Assembly: GCF_001571245.1 (NCBI RefSeq)
Contig: NZ_BCTK01000013.1
Span: 124,001-188,000, forward strand
DNA: 64,000 nucleotides
Direction: 5' to 3'
Origin: Achromobacter piechaudii NBRC 102461
GTDB lineage: Bacteria; Pseudomonadota; Gammaproteobacteria; Burkholderiales; Burkholderiaceae_B
Part shown: piece by piece, positions 18,882 to 27,979 of the stretch
Numbering within the stretch: the first letter of the stretch is position 1
Layout of the letters: the number at the start of each line of letters is the position of its first letter
Notes under the pieces: model-generated
The model's input: only the letters and a program-made list of their open reading frames with translations
Databases searched by the model: none
What the model was told of the DNA's origin: nothing
Made by a program: the position numbers and the translations under genes

Positions 18882-19331
18882 ATGTATACACGGATTATTG
18901 TTGCCGTAGACAGCAGCCACGCGGCGAACCGGGCCCTGGACGAAGCCATCAAGATCGCAAAGGACTCCGCCGCCACGCTGCGCGTCATCCACGTGCTGGA
19001 TGACCTGTCGATCTACCTGGTCACCAACCCCTACGCGGGTTACTACACCGGCGAGCTGATCGAAAACCTGCGGCAGGAAGGCAAGAAGATCCTGGAACAG
19101 GCGCACGCGCGAGCGGCGGCGGCGCAGGTGCAGGTCGAGACGGTTCTCTACGATGACCTGGGCTTGCCGGTCGAAGAGCGCATCCTGACAGCCGCCCAGG
19201 ATTGGCCCGCGGACCTGATCGTGATGGGCACGCATGGTCGGCGCGGCATGAAACGCGCGATGCTGGGCAGCAGCGCCGAGGCGGTGCTGCGCGCCTCCCC
19301 CATTCCCGTGCTGCTGGTTCGCACCCCGTGA
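18882..19331 (+). CDS. Universal stress protein, UspA family
   Basis: 149 residues, one Usp domain, with 'GTHGRRGMKRAMLGSSAEAV' as ATP-binding motif. Very like the UspA at 14898-15356 over most of its length (opening 'MYTRIIVAVDSSHAANRALDEA'), so a local duplication is likely. ATG 18882 is preceded by GAGGAGGAAC; the upstream in-frame ATG 18858 lacks such a site. Divergent from the L,D-transpeptidase operon, each side with its own FNR box. Followed by 204 bases without a gene before the diguanylate cyclase. Confidence 0.9.
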   Translation: MYTRIIVAVDSSHAANRALDEAIKIAKDSAATLRVIHVLDDLSIYLVTNPYAGYYTGELIENLRQEGKKILEQAHARAAAAQVQVETVLYDDLGLPVEERILTAAQDWPADLIVMGTHGRRGMKRAMLGSSAEAVLRASPIPVLLVRTP

Positions 19332-19535
19332 CAGATGGGGATGCTTTAGGCGCCTGCGCGACCCGGATCGTCCGCAGCAAAGCGGGCGCCAGGGACGGGG
19401 GGGCGCAGGGCGAGGCAACGGACGGGCGCCGGCGCGGGTCTTTTCAATTAATGCAATTTTGGTATGTACGTGACAAAATGTGAGGGTCGCGCGGCATTGC
19501 TATGCCGGAGAATTTCGCATTGATCAGGCCCAGAA

Positions 19536-21221
19536 ATGCCCGCTTTCGGTGATTCGAACCCCACCCCTCCCTCTGGCGATGGCGCGGCTGGCTCGCATGG
19601 TGAACCTGACAGATCCCTGGATCGGCTGGCGCGACTTACCCGCCGCCTGTTTGACGTGGACATGGCCATTCTTGCCTGTACCGACGTCGACGGCACATGG
19701 CAGGCGGTAGACGGCACCTCCCCCGCGAATCCCCAGCCGTGGTCCATTCAATGCCCCGTGCGCGCCACCGACGGGCGCTTGCTTGGCGGCTTGCGGCTGC
19801 TGCACGGGCAGGCGCGCGAATTCACCGACGAAGACAAGCAGGCCCTGCATGACCTGGCGGCTCTCGCGGCCACCGTCATCGCCAATCGCCATGCGCGATC
19901 GAACGGGCGGGCCGACGAAGACACCTGGCGCGACGAAGCCCGCAAATTGTCCCTGGCCATTGCGGGCAGCGGCACGGGCGTCTGGGACCGAGACATCGTG
20001 ACCGGCGAGATCACCTATTCGCCCGGCTGGAAGGCCTTGCTTGGCTATGAAGAGTCGGAACTCACGACACGCATCGAGGACGCCTACATCCGACTCCACC
20101 CGGACGATCTCGAATACGTGCGCGCCGCCATGCAGGAGCACTTCGATGGCAAGACCGACAGCTACGAAGTCGAGCATCGCATCCGCTGCAAGGACGGCAG
20201 CTACAAGTGGATATGCAGTCGCGGCAAGGTGATCAGCCGCGACGAATCGGGCAGGGCGCTGCGGATGATGGGCACGACCACCGACATCAGCGAGATGCGC
20301 GCCATGTCCGACCGGCTCAAGCGCACGGCGGACCTGGTCGTGAATCTGACCGACGCCGTGCCCGGCCTGGTGTTCCAGTCCCGGCCCGCGTCCCAGGGCG
20401 GATCGACGTTCTCGTATGTCAGCGCCGGTATCTGGGACATGTTCGAGCTGACCGCCGACGAGGTGCGCGCAAACAGCACCGCTATCGAACAACGCATCCA
20501 TCCGCAGGACTTGCCGGCCTATCGCGCATCGCTGCAACAGGCCGCCGCCGCGCAGACCCCGTGGCATCTGGAGTTCCGGGTCTGCCTGCCCTTGCAGGGC
20601 GTGCGGTGGCGCCAGGGTGACGCCAGTCCGCGCCGTGATGCCGACAGCGGCGTGGTCTGGCACGGATTCGTCACGGACATCACCGACCGCAAGCGCGCCG
20701 AACTCGAACTGCGCGAGCTGGCCGCCACCGACGCGCTGACGACCCTGCCCAACCGCCGCCATTTCATGTCGCGCATCGCCGCCGAGCTTGCACGGATCAA
20801 AGGGCAGGGCGGCTTGGGCTCGGCGGTGCTGATGTGCGACCTGGACCACTTCAAGCACATCAACGACACCTGGGGCCACGCCATCGGCGACGGTGTCTTG
20901 CAGCATTTTGCGAACACGCTGCGCGCCCAGTTGCGCGAAATCGACCTGGTGGGACGCATCGGCGGCGAAGAGTTCGCCGTCGTGCTGCCCGACACCGACA
21001 TCGAACGCGCGCACCTGTTCGCCCGCAACGTGCAACGCCAGATCGCCGACGCGCCGTATTCGTCGGGCGGCCGGCACATACCGCTGACGGTCAGCATCGG
21101 CATTTCGGCGCTGCATGGAAAGGACGAGGACGCAGAGATCGCACTCAGCCGCAGCGACCGCGCGCTGTATTACGCCAAGCGCCGGGGGCGTAATCGGATT
21201 GAGTCGGTGTTTGCGCAGTAG
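19536..21221 (+). CDS. PAS-containing diguanylate cyclase (GGDEF)
   Basis: 561 residues, no membrane segment. Order: degenerate GAF-like N-terminus (about 25-125), PAS_3 fold with PAC tail (about 135-250, 'YSPGWKALLGYEESEL ... GTTTDISEMR'), a second PAS (about 260-385, ending 'GFVTDITDRKRAELEL'), then GGDEF domain (about 395-560) with active loop 'GRIGGEEFAVVLPD'. The inhibitory site RxxD ('REID') lies five residues before GGEEF, so product feedback should be intact. It makes c-di-GMP from GTP in response to an unknown input. No EAL domain. Start ATG 19536 has no strong ribosome site; nearby alternatives inside the first 20 codons cannot be excluded. Confidence 0.88.
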   Translation: MPAFGDSNPTPPSGDGAAGSHGEPDRSLDRLARLTRRLFDVDMAILACTDVDGTWQAVDGTSPANPQPWSIQCPVRATDGRLLGGLRLLHGQAREFTDEDKQALHDLAALAATVIANRHARSNGRADEDTWRDEARKLSLAIAGSGTGVWDRDIVTGEITYSPGWKALLGYEESELTTRIEDAYIRLHPDDLEYVRAAMQEHFDGKTDSYEVEHRIRCKDGSYKWICSRGKVISRDESGRALRMMGTTTDISEMRAMSDRLKRTADLVVNLTDAVPGLVFQSRPASQGGSTFSYVSAGIWDMFELTADEVRANSTAIEQRIHPQDLPAYRASLQQAAAAQTPWHLEFRVCLPLQGVRWRQGDASPRRDADSGVVWHGFVTDITDRKRAELELRELAATDALTTLPNRRHFMSRIAAELARIKGQGGLGSAVLMCDLDHFKHINDTWGHAIGDGVLQHFANTLRAQLREIDLVGRIGGEEFAVVLPDTDIERAHLFARNVQRQIADAPYSSGGRHIPLTVSIGISALHGKDEDAEIALSRSDRALYYAKRRGRNRIESVFAQ

Positions 21222-21565
21222 GGGGCGCAGCCGTCGCCGAGGCCTGCTGATGCCTCTTACAAATTTGAAACCGTCTGCGCCTGACTTCTGACGCTTATCG
21301 CGTCCACACTCGCGTGCCGCAGGCGCCGCCTTTCCGCCGAAAAGGTCTGGCGAACCCGGTGAGGGCGGCTTGGACGACAGCGCTATCGAACGATTCGATG
21401 CAGTGCAATTGCATGAGTTGCCGGTCTGCCACCGTCGAATTTTTGCCAAAATTAGCATGGACTTGGGAAGCTCCCGCTGGCAACAATGGCTGCGACGGCT
21501 TGATGTGGCCCCCATGGCAATGGGGCGTCCGTGACTCTGGAGTTGCACCTTCAAGGAGCGCAAGG
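21222..21565. other. 344-base gap before the DUF1254 genes
   Basis: No gene that I can support. The frame of the following gene stays open backwards to 21314, but codon choice looks non-coding and there is no ribosome site before 21552. It probably contains the promoter and a long leader of the secreted-protein genes. I found no FNR box and no riboswitch motif that I recognise. Confidence 0.5.
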
Positions 21566-23032
21566 ATGAAGCATAGGTTCGCAGTCGTGGCTTCTTTCGG
21601 TTTGTTGTTTGCGACAGGTACTGCCCCCGTTTTCAGCGCTTCCCCGCAGCAAGGAGAACGCCCCGCTCTTACGATGCCAGCCCCCGGCATCGTCATGCAC
21701 CCGGAATATGCCAAGACCATTGGCCGAATGGCGTACGTATGGGGGTGGCCGATGGTGAACATGCTCAATCGCAACGAGCGGATCATCAAGGCGCCTCGTC
21801 CGGGGCTACTGGGAGGCGTCCTGCCTGTCGCGCCGCGCGGGCAAGTCGGCATGCTTCACGACTACATACTGCCCGCAGAAACTTTCGTCACGTGCCCGAA
21901 CCAGGACGTCGTGTACGGTCTGGGCTTCTTTTCGCTCGACGAAGAACCCGTGATTGCGCAAGTGCCCGATTTCGGTGACCGCTTCTGGGTGTACGCGCTT
22001 TACGACCAGCGCACCAACCAGTTTGGCGAGCTTGGCAAGCCATACAAGAGCAAGCCCGGCTTCTATCTGCTGGTGGGGCCGAACTGGAAGGGGAAGAAGC
22101 CGGCCGGCGTGCAGGCGATCATACGCAGCCCGACGGCCTTGGCCAATGCCATCCCGCGCATCTTCATGGACGACACGACCGAGGACCGCCAGGCCATCCA
22201 GAAAAAGATCAACCAAGTGGTCTTCTATCCGTTGAAGGACTTCGACGGCAAGATGAAAACGATCGACTGGAAGAACACCGCCGAGATCCCGAATCCCTCC
22301 CCCGACAGCGCAAGCGCTGGAGAAACGCGTTGGGTTGTTCCAGAACAGTTTTTCGACCAGTTCAGCAAGGTGCTGGAAATGGTGCCCCCGCTGCCTGGGG
22401 AAGAAGCGATGTACGCGCAGTTCAGATCGGTGATGGACGCCGCGGCCAAGGATCCGGCAATCAAGGATGCGCTGGTGCAGGTGGCCAAGGAAACGGAGGA
22501 ACAGGTCATTGCGCCGTTCTTCCAGTGGAAGCATAACGGCGCGGCAGCCGGCAACAATTGGAACCGGTCGGTCAACAACGCTCAGACAGGACTGGACTAC
22601 TTCAATCGCACGGGCACGGCCAAGTCGAACATGTTCGACAACCGGCCGACTGAAACCCAGTACTTCTATACCGACTTCGACTCTGCCGGAACACTCCTGG
22701 ATGGCAGCCAGCGCTACGAAGTCCGCTTCGAGCCCGGCCAGTTGCCGCCCGTCAAAGGCTTTTGGTCCCTCACGCTCTACAACAAGCATCATCTGTTCAG
22801 TCCAAACGACCTCAAGCGCTTCTCGCTGGGCACCAAGAACAAGGATCTGGTGCGCGGAACGGACGGCTCCGTGACGATCTATGTTGGGCCGACTTCCCCG
22901 GGCAAGGACAAGGAGGCTAACTGGCTGCCTTCTCCTGCGGAACCCATTTCGCTGTATATCCGCGCCTATTGGGGCGAAAAGGGCATTCTGGACGGAAGCT
23001 GGAAGCCTCCTGTCGTCAAGAAGGTCCAGTGA
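21566..23032 (+). CDS. Secreted DUF1254/DUF1214-family protein
   Basis: 488 residues. Signal peptide about 1-26 (Lys/His/Arg, then '[20 protein letters not shown]'). DUF1254 part at about 50-180 ('[13 protein letters not shown]', '[23 protein letters not shown]') and DUF1214 part toward the end ('[32 protein letters not shown]', quoted here in two halves, with later '[20 protein letters not shown]'). The biochemical role of the family is not established. ATG 21566 has AAGGAGCGCAAGG upstream. A second, diverged copy follows after 86 bases, so this is a tandem duplication transcribed together. Confidence 0.82.
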   Translation: MKHRFAVVASFGLLFATGTAPVFSASPQQGERPALTMPAPGIVMHPEYAKTIGRMAYVWGWPMVNMLNRNERIIKAPRPGLLGGVLPVAPRGQVGMLHDYILPAETFVTCPNQDVVYGLGFFSLDEEPVIAQVPDFGDRFWVYALYDQRTNQFGELGKPYKSKPGFYLLVGPNWKGKKPAGVQAIIRSPTALANAIPRIFMDDTTEDRQAIQKKINQVVFYPLKDFDGKMKTIDWKNTAEIPNPSPDSASAGETRWVVPEQFFDQFSKVLEMVPPLPGEEAMYAQFRSVMDAAAKDPAIKDALVQVAKETEEQVIAPFFQWKHNGAAAGNNWNRSVNNAQTGLDYFNRTGTAKSNMFDNRPTETQYFYTDFDSAGTLLDGSQRYEVRFEPGQLPPVKGFWSLTLYNKHHLFSPNDLKRFSLGTKNKDLVRGTDGSVTIYVGPTSPGKDKEANWLPSPAEPISLYIRAYWGEKGILDGSWKPPVVKKVQ

Positions 23033-23060
23033 TTGCCCGGCGTTCGTGAAGCGACGGTGT

Positions 23061-23088
23061 GCGCCAGCGCTGCTTGAGGCGTTGGCGC
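23061..23088 (+). other. Intercistronic hairpin between the two DUF1254 genes
   Basis: 10-bp stem GCGCCAGCGC / GCGTTGGCGC (one G.T wobble) with loop TGCTTGAG. It lies 28 bases after the first stop and 30 bases before the second ATG and has no T-run, so it may protect or separate the two messages rather than end transcription. Confidence 0.5.
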
Positions 23089-23118
23089 TACGGTCGCGCC
23101 ATTTCCAGGAGTCGATTC

Positions 23119-24609
23119 ATGCCCGTGTCGCCGAAGATCCCTCTGAGGGTCAGCCTGCTGCTGGCCCTGCTCGCCCCATTGAGCCCTGCGTTCGCGCAGT
23201 CTCAGGCGCCCATGTCACCGCTGATCCAGCAACTGAATAACGGCAACTGGCTGGACCCCAAAGAGGCCGAGAGCTTGCGGGACGAGCTTTACTATCAGCG
23301 CGCTATCCATGCCTATATGACCATGCTGCCGGCGCTGAACGTCATCGGCATGCGTGACGGTTCCGAGAGAGAATTTGGCGCCGGCTACAACGTGCTTCCC
23401 ATCTGGAAGCAGCGCATGGATTCGCGGGCGATGGTGCCCACACCGAATGCTGACGTTATCTATTCGATGAGCTATCTGGATCTGAAAAAGACCGGGCCGC
23501 TCGTGGTCAACGCGCCGCCTAATGTCATAGGCATGTTCACCGACTTCTTCCAGCGCACCATCACGGACGTGGGCGCCGTGGGGCCGGACCGCGCCCGAGG
23601 CGGGCTCTATCTGCTGCTGCCTCCGGACTACGCGGGGCATGTGCCAAGCAGCTACTTCGCATTCAAGTCGCCGACGTACAACGTCTTCCTGTTTTTCCGT
23701 ACGGTCATGGCCAAGGGCGAAGGCAAGCCCGATCCAAGACCTGCCGTGTTGAGCGCCGAGACCACGCGGGTCTATCCTTTGTGGGCGACGGAAAAAGACA
23801 TCAAACCGATGAGTTTTCCGGATGCGAGCGGCAAGCCGATCAACATGATGTATCCCATCGACAATACGTATTGGACCAAGCTGAAGGAGTTCGTGGACTA
23901 CGAGCCGGTAGAGGCCATCGATCCTGAACTGCGCGGCGTGCTGGCGTCGATCGGCATTATCAAGGGCCAGCCCTTCAACCCTACCGCGCGCCAGAATGAA
24001 CTGCTGAAAAAGGCCGTGGAAACCGCGCCGAAAATGATCCTGGCGAATCGGCAGTTGGGGCGCGAGGACAAACGTAATCTGTACTACAAGGATCGCTTCT
24101 ACGAAAACACCTGGGCCGGGGGAACGGCGGAATGGATGCAGGATAGCTACCTGGACGTCAGCCAGCGCGCCAATTTCTTCCAGTTCGCCTATTCCTCAGC
24201 GCCGGCGATGGTGATGCATACCACCGGGGCCGGCTCCAAATATCCTTTCACCGCGCGAGACAAGGACGGCAATTTCCTGGAAGGCAGCCATACCTATAAG
24301 TTGCGCTTGCCGCCCAATCCCCCCGCAGCGCTGTTCTGGGCCGTCACCGCCTACAACATCACCGACGGCACCATGCCGGAAACCAAGCAATTGCTGCCGT
24401 CGACGAATAGCTATTACGACATTCCCAAGCAGCCCGATGGCTCCGTAGAAATCTGGTTCGGGCCTGAAAAGCCGGATGGCATCGCCGACAGCGCTTTCAT
24501 CCAGACAATTCCCGCTCGACATTTCCTTGTCGCGCTGCGCTTGTATGGCGCGCAAGACGCCTTCTATGACCAGACGTGGAAGCCGGACGACGTCGTCAAG
24601 GTCAACTGA
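23119..24609 (+). CDS. Second secreted DUF1254/DUF1214-family protein
   Basis: 496 residues with signal peptide ending 'LSPAFAQS' near residue 27. DUF1254 region about 60-190 ('AIHAYMTMLPALNVIGMRDG', 'MVPTPNADVIYSMSYLDLKK'), DUF1214 region at the C-terminus ('PPAALFWAVTAYNITDGTMP', 'GSVEIWFGPEKPDG'). Start ATG 23119 has CCAGGAG upstream; the frame open back to 23059 is not used. Paralogue of the preceding gene but clearly diverged, so the duplication is old. It ends before a bidirectional terminator-like hairpin. Function unknown. Confidence 0.82.
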   Translation: MPVSPKIPLRVSLLLALLAPLSPAFAQSQAPMSPLIQQLNNGNWLDPKEAESLRDELYYQRAIHAYMTMLPALNVIGMRDGSEREFGAGYNVLPIWKQRMDSRAMVPTPNADVIYSMSYLDLKKTGPLVVNAPPNVIGMFTDFFQRTITDVGAVGPDRARGGLYLLLPPDYAGHVPSSYFAFKSPTYNVFLFFRTVMAKGEGKPDPRPAVLSAETTRVYPLWATEKDIKPMSFPDASGKPINMMYPIDNTYWTKLKEFVDYEPVEAIDPELRGVLASIGIIKGQPFNPTARQNELLKKAVETAPKMILANRQLGREDKRNLYYKDRFYENTWAGGTAEWMQDSYLDVSQRANFFQFAYSSAPAMVMHTTGAGSKYPFTARDKDGNFLEGSHTYKLRLPPNPPAALFWAVTAYNITDGTMPETKQLLPSTNSYYDIPKQPDGSVEIWFGPEKPDGIADSAFIQTIPARHFLVALRLYGAQDAFYDQTWKPDDVVKVN

Positions 24610-24672
24610 CGCCCAGCTGCGGCCCTCGACGATCATGCGCGCCGGGAGGTGAAGCGCCGTGACATCCAGGAA

Positions 24673-24703
24673 GAACTGCGCCGGTTGTTGAACCGGGCAG
24701 TTC
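24673..24703. terminator. Bidirectional terminator-like hairpin
   Basis: Stem GAACTGC-(g)-CCGGTT / AACCGG-GCAGTTC, 13 pairs with one bulged G, loop GTTG. Sits between the convergent end of the second DUF1254 gene and the small membrane-protein gene. On the minus strand it is followed by TTCTTCC, a weak T-rich tail. Confidence 0.6.
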
Positions 24704-24715
24704 AACAGATCTGCA

Positions 24716-24853
24716 CTACAGTTCTTCCGACTCCTTCTTTTTCTGCTTGTCCTTTTTTTCTCCATCGTAGTGAGACTTGATGGCGAAAAACATGCCGGTG
24801 CCCAACACGAGGATCTTGAACGTACCGAAGACTACAGGGACCCAAAAATTCAT
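24716..24853 (-). CDS. Small single-pass membrane protein (45 aa)
   Basis: Begins 'MNFWVPVVFGTFKILVLG', forms one hydrophobic helix (about residues 3-25, continuing 'TGMFFAIK') and ends in a strongly charged Lys/Glu tail ('GEKKDKQKKKESEEL'). Orientation is predicted N-out, C-in by the positive-inside rule. The ribosome site TTGAGGAA lies just upstream; the second of two adjacent ATGs (24853) is better spaced than the first (24856). A strong hairpin follows the stop. The combination of good ribosome site, terminator and protein-like composition supports a real gene although it is very short. No function is known to me. Confidence 0.65.
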   Translation of the reverse strand: MNFWVPVVFGTFKILVLGTGMFFAIKSHYDGEKKDKQKKKESEEL

Positions 24854-25091
24854 CATTTCCTCAAAATGCTGCGTCTAGCAGCGTCATTTACTACTCGTGG
24901 GCCTGGCAAAGAAACACGAACGAGAGCCATGAGGGCCACGAAAAACTCAGCGCCGCAAGCGCTGTCAGCCGTTGCCGTAGATAGAACCCGAAGGCCTTTT
25001 CCCATGCCTTGATCCAGTGGCTGCCAAACGAAAAGGCAGCGCTGAAACAGGCTTGGGAGTGGGCGCCATACTCCCTGCGAACTGTTGGATT

Positions 25092-25230
25092 CTAACGCCA
25101 AGATTCAGGTCCCAATCTGCTCCGTTCGGGCGACCGTATCAGATGCGCCGGTACGCTTGCGCCGCGCATGATCGCTTCGGCGCTGCTTCCCGGCGCCAGG
25201 CGGCTTGCGCCCTGGCAGTCAAGATTCACA
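25092..25230 (-). pseudogene. C-terminal remnant of a UspA-family gene
   Basis: On the minus strand the last 45 or so codons before TAG 25092 read '...QGASRLAPGSSAEAIMRGASVPAHLIRS...', matching the C-terminus of the two intact UspA proteins nearby ('GSSAEAVLRASPIPVLLVRT' in one). The upstream ATP-binding Gly motif and the N-terminal domain are not recognisable in any frame. It lies just downstream of a perfect FNR palindrome, as expected if a usp gene once stood here. Upstream boundary is approximate. Chance similarity is unlikely given the run 'GSSAEAIMRGASVP'. Confidence 0.6.
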
Positions 25231-25296
25231 CACGCTGAATCCCCGAAGTGGCGACGCGCGGGATGTGTCACCGCGTGCGGCAGCGGCCCCGATTTA

Positions 25297-25316
25297 CGTT
25301 GACTTAAGTCAACGTG
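25297..25316. promoter_or_regulatory. Perfect FNR-type palindrome upstream of BON gene
   Basis: Perfect 20-bp palindrome ACGTTGACTTAAGTCAACGT containing TTGAC-TTAA-GTCAA. For the plus strand a GAATAT at 25340-25345 is spaced as a -10 for class II FNR activation of the BON gene; for the minus strand it faces the UspA remnant. Confidence 0.75.
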
Positions 25317-25445
25317 CGGGCGCGGGCAACGCGCAGGATGAATATGGGTCGTCGATAGACGCGCTCGGAACGTCCGGGCGGGCGGTTGCTGGTCGTTGGT
25401 ATCGAGCCGGCCGCCCATCCACGACACAGCTTCAAGGAGAAGATC

Positions 25446-26093
25446 ATGAGCGATGCCGCGCTGCGGGAAAGAGTGCTGAGTGCGCTGGCGTTTGAGCCCA
25501 GCATCGATGAGCTGCACATCGGTGTGTCGGTAGAAGATGGCGTTGTGACCCTGACCGGCCACGTCGGCACCTACGCGCAAAAGCTGGCGGCCGAAGACAC
25601 CGTTCAGCGGGTCAAGGGGGTGCGAGGGATTGCCCAGGAGATCGAGGTGCGAGCCGCGGCCGACAAGCAACTTGCCGACGACCAGATCGCCGCGCGCGCG
25701 TTGAGCATCATGGCGTGGGACGCGACGATCCCGGATGGAAACGTGCAGGTGAAGGTGCAACACGGATGGGTGACGTTGAGCGGCACGGTGGATTGGTTCT
25801 ATCAACGCGAAGCGGCCGCGAGCGCGGTCCATAAGTTGTCGGGCGTGATGGGCGTTTCCAATTTGATCAACGTGGCGCCGACCGTGCAGGCGGGCGACAT
25901 CAAGCGCAAGATCGAAGCGGCCCTGCAGCGCAGCGCGCAAATCGAGGCAGGCCGCATAGCGGTCAGCGTGCATGGCACCACGGTCGTCCTGGATGGCAGC
26001 GTCAATAGCTGGGTTGAACGCGGCGCCGCCGAGCGCGCGGCGTGGACGGTGCCTGGGGTCATCGACGTCCAGGACCGCCTGGTGGTCGCATAG
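25446..26093 (+). CDS. Triple BON-domain protein
   Basis: 215 residues with three BON repeats at about 5-70, 75-145 and 148-215; each has the typical 'V..G.V.L.G.V' core ('VEDGVVTLTGHVGTYAQ', 'VQHGWVTLSGTVDWFYQ', 'VHGTTVVLDGSVNSWVE'). BON domains bind phospholipid or other surfaces in OsmY-like proteins, but here there is no signal peptide, so it should be cytoplasmic. ATG 25446 has AAGGAGAAGATC upstream. A perfect FNR palindrome lies 130 bases upstream. It is followed by the alcohol dehydrogenase gene after 39 bases on the same strand, perhaps an operon. Role: stress protein of unknown mechanism. Confidence 0.85.
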   Translation: MSDAALRERVLSALAFEPSIDELHIGVSVEDGVVTLTGHVGTYAQKLAAEDTVQRVKGVRGIAQEIEVRAAADKQLADDQIAARALSIMAWDATIPDGNVQVKVQHGWVTLSGTVDWFYQREAAASAVHKLSGVMGVSNLINVAPTVQAGDIKRKIEAALQRSAQIEAGRIAVSVHGTTVVLDGSVNSWVERGAAERAAWTVPGVIDVQDRLVVA

Positions 26094-26132
26094 CGCCCGG
26101 GGCCGGCACATTCAGCGAACGGAGCAGACGCC

Positions 26133-27116
26133 GTGAGAGCGATGTCGCAACGGGCCGCGGGCGAGCCCCTCGTCATGGAGCGGCGCCCCACGCCCACGCC
26201 GGCCAGCGGCGAAGTCCGAATAAGGGTTCAGGCGTGCGCGGTCTGCCGAACGGATTTGCACGTGGTGGATGGCGAACTGCCCGACCTGCGGTATCCCGTC
26301 ATCCCGGGCCATGAAGTGATAGGCGTGATTGAAGAAGCTGGCGCCTCGGTCGACCCCGGTATGGTCGGCAAGCGCGTCGGCGCGGCGTGGCTGGCGAAGA
26401 CTTGCGGGCAATGCGCCTATTGCCTGTCGGGGCGCGAGAACCTGTGCGATCGGGCCGAGTTCACGGGATACACGCGTGACGGCGGATTCGCGTCTCACTT
26501 GCTCGCCGACGCCCGCTACGTGTATTCGGTGCCCGAGGACCTCAGCGCCCCGGAAATCGCGCCGTGGATGTGCGCGGGCCTGATCGGGTGGCGCGCTTTG
26601 CAGGCGGCGGGGCCAGCGGAACGTATCGGCATTTACGGATTCGGCTCTGCCGCGCAGGCGGTTGCGCAGATTTGCAGCTGGCAGCACCGGCGCGTCTACG
26701 CCTTTACCCGAGTGGCAGACACGGCGGCCCAACAGCATGCCAGGGCGCTGGGCGTCGAGTGGGCAGGCGATAGCACGAGCGCGCCCCCCGAATTGCTGGA
26801 CGCCGCCGTGATCTTCGCGCCGGTGGGCGAACTCGTCCCTCTTGCGCTCAAGGCCGTACGCAAGGGGGGATGCGTGGTGTGCGGAGGCATCCACATGTCG
26901 GATATTCCGGCGTTTCCCTATCGTCTGCTTTGGGGCGAGCGCCGGCTCGTGTCCGTGGCCAATCTGACCCGCGCCGATGGGCACGCGTTCATGGATATCG
27001 CCGTCGCGGCGAATGTGCGCTGCGATGTCCGTCCTTATCCGCTTGAGCAGGCGAACCAGGCGCTGGACGATCTGCGTCAAGGCCGGCTTCAGGCAACGGC
27101 CGTGTTGATCCCTTGA
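26133..27116 (+). CDS. Zinc-dependent alcohol dehydrogenase family protein
   Basis: 327 residues, MDR superfamily. Catalytic zinc ligands in 'CAVCRTDLHVVDG' and 'GHEVIGVI'; structural zinc cysteines in 'CGQCAYCLSGRENLC'; Rossmann segment around 'IGIYGFGSAAQAVAQI', which has G-x-G-x2-A in place of the canonical GxGxxG. Probably oxidises or reduces an alcohol/aldehyde with NAD(P)H. GTG 26133 is chosen with GGAG eight bases before it; ATG 26142 is the alternative. It lies between BON and SYLF genes, likely cotranscribed from the FNR-type promoter, so an NADH-disposal role under low oxygen is plausible. Confidence 0.85.
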   Translation: MRAMSQRAAGEPLVMERRPTPTPASGEVRIRVQACAVCRTDLHVVDGELPDLRYPVIPGHEVIGVIEEAGASVDPGMVGKRVGAAWLAKTCGQCAYCLSGRENLCDRAEFTGYTRDGGFASHLLADARYVYSVPEDLSAPEIAPWMCAGLIGWRALQAAGPAERIGIYGFGSAAQAVAQICSWQHRRVYAFTRVADTAAQQHARALGVEWAGDSTSAPPELLDAAVIFAPVGELVPLALKAVRKGGCVVCGGIHMSDIPAFPYRLLWGERRLVSVANLTRADGHAFMDIAVAANVRCDVRPYPLEQANQALDDLRQGRLQATAVLIP

Positions 27117-27150
27117 AACCGGCTACAGCATTCCTGATCGGAGAGGCGAG

Positions 27151-27759
27151 ATGAAGACGCGCATTGTTGTCATGTGGCTGCAACTGCTGCTGGCTGCGCT
27201 GCCGCTTGGCGCGGCAATTGGCCAGGGCGCGGACGTGCCGACCGCGGTGTCGCCGACGATGCTCAAGCAGGTCGACTATGAGGCCGAAACGACGCTGTTG
27301 CGGCTGTATCGGCAGTCGCCAAAGGCCCAGGCGCTGGTCGGTCGTTCATTCGGCGTTCTGGTGGTGCCCGCCTTGCATGCCGATGGCGGCATTCTGGGCG
27401 TAGCGTACGGGCGCGGTGTATTGATCGACGCCGTGGGAGACCGCAGTTACTACAACTTCATCGCCAGCCCACCGGGCTCGGTGCTGGGGCTGGACGGCAA
27501 GGCCCTGATTCTGTTTTTCACGGCTTATGAATCGCTGCGCGCATTCGAGGCAGCGCCTGGGTGGGTGGAAGGGGAGAACGGAAGCATCCAGATCCTCGAT
27601 GACACCTTCATGGCCAGTCAACGCAGCACGGCGATCCAGCCGATTGCGGGTTTCATCCTGGCGGAAGAGGGGCTGGCGGGCGGGCTGTCGCTCAAAGGCA
27701 GCCTGTTCATCAAGGTGCCGATCTATCTGTGCGCGGCGGACGCGGCCTCTTGCCGCTGA
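27151..27759 (+). CDS. Secreted SYLF (Ysc84-type) domain protein
   Basis: 202 residues. Signal peptide about 1-25 ('VVMWLQLLLAALPLGAAIG'), with no lipobox cysteine. The rest matches the lipid-binding SYLF domain: 'FGVLVVPALHADGGILGVAYGRGVLI', 'SYYNFIASPPGSVLGLDGKALILFF' (each cut at the family blocks) and the closing 'GLAGGLSLKGSLFIKV'. Family members bind membranes; bacterial roles are unclear. Start ATG 27151 with GGAGAGGCG upstream. It follows the alcohol dehydrogenase gene by 34 bases. Two cysteines near the C-terminus could form a disulphide. Confidence 0.75.
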   Translation: MKTRIVVMWLQLLLAALPLGAAIGQGADVPTAVSPTMLKQVDYEAETTLLRLYRQSPKAQALVGRSFGVLVVPALHADGGILGVAYGRGVLIDAVGDRSYYNFIASPPGSVLGLDGKALILFFTAYESLRAFEAAPGWVEGENGSIQILDDTFMASQRSTAIQPIAGFILAEEGLAGGLSLKGSLFIKVPIYLCAADAASCR

Positions 27760-27894
27760 CGTCGGGTTGGGCCCGGCTGAAGGCGCGCGGTATGCAACGT
27801 CGTCGGCGGCGCGACACATTGCGGATACGCGTCCGGCGCATTGCGCTGCCACGCCTTCCCCCGAGCACCGCATCCACACGATTTTGATGGATTC

Positions 27895-27908
27895 GTGATT
27901 TTTATCAA
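27895..27908 (+). promoter_or_regulatory. FNR-type box upstream of a 51-aa protein gene
   Basis: GTGAT-TTTT-ATCAA; right half perfect, left half one mismatch (G for the first T). It is centred about 78 bases before the ATG at 27980, with AAGATG at 27931-27936 at the -10 position expected for class II activation. Confidence 0.6.
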
Positions 27909-27979
27909 CGAGGCCTTGCGGCGCAGGTTCAAGATGAAAATCATCGCCGAGCCTATCGGCCGACTTCCCGGAGTTCAAC

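Noticed and set aside
19524-21563. Long minus-strand frame over the diguanylate cyclase
   Set aside because: Shadow of a gene with clear PAS and GGEEF motifs.
21222-21565. Riboswitch in the long leader of the DUF1254 genes
   Set aside because: No conserved riboswitch core that I recognise; only unstructured GC-rich sequence.
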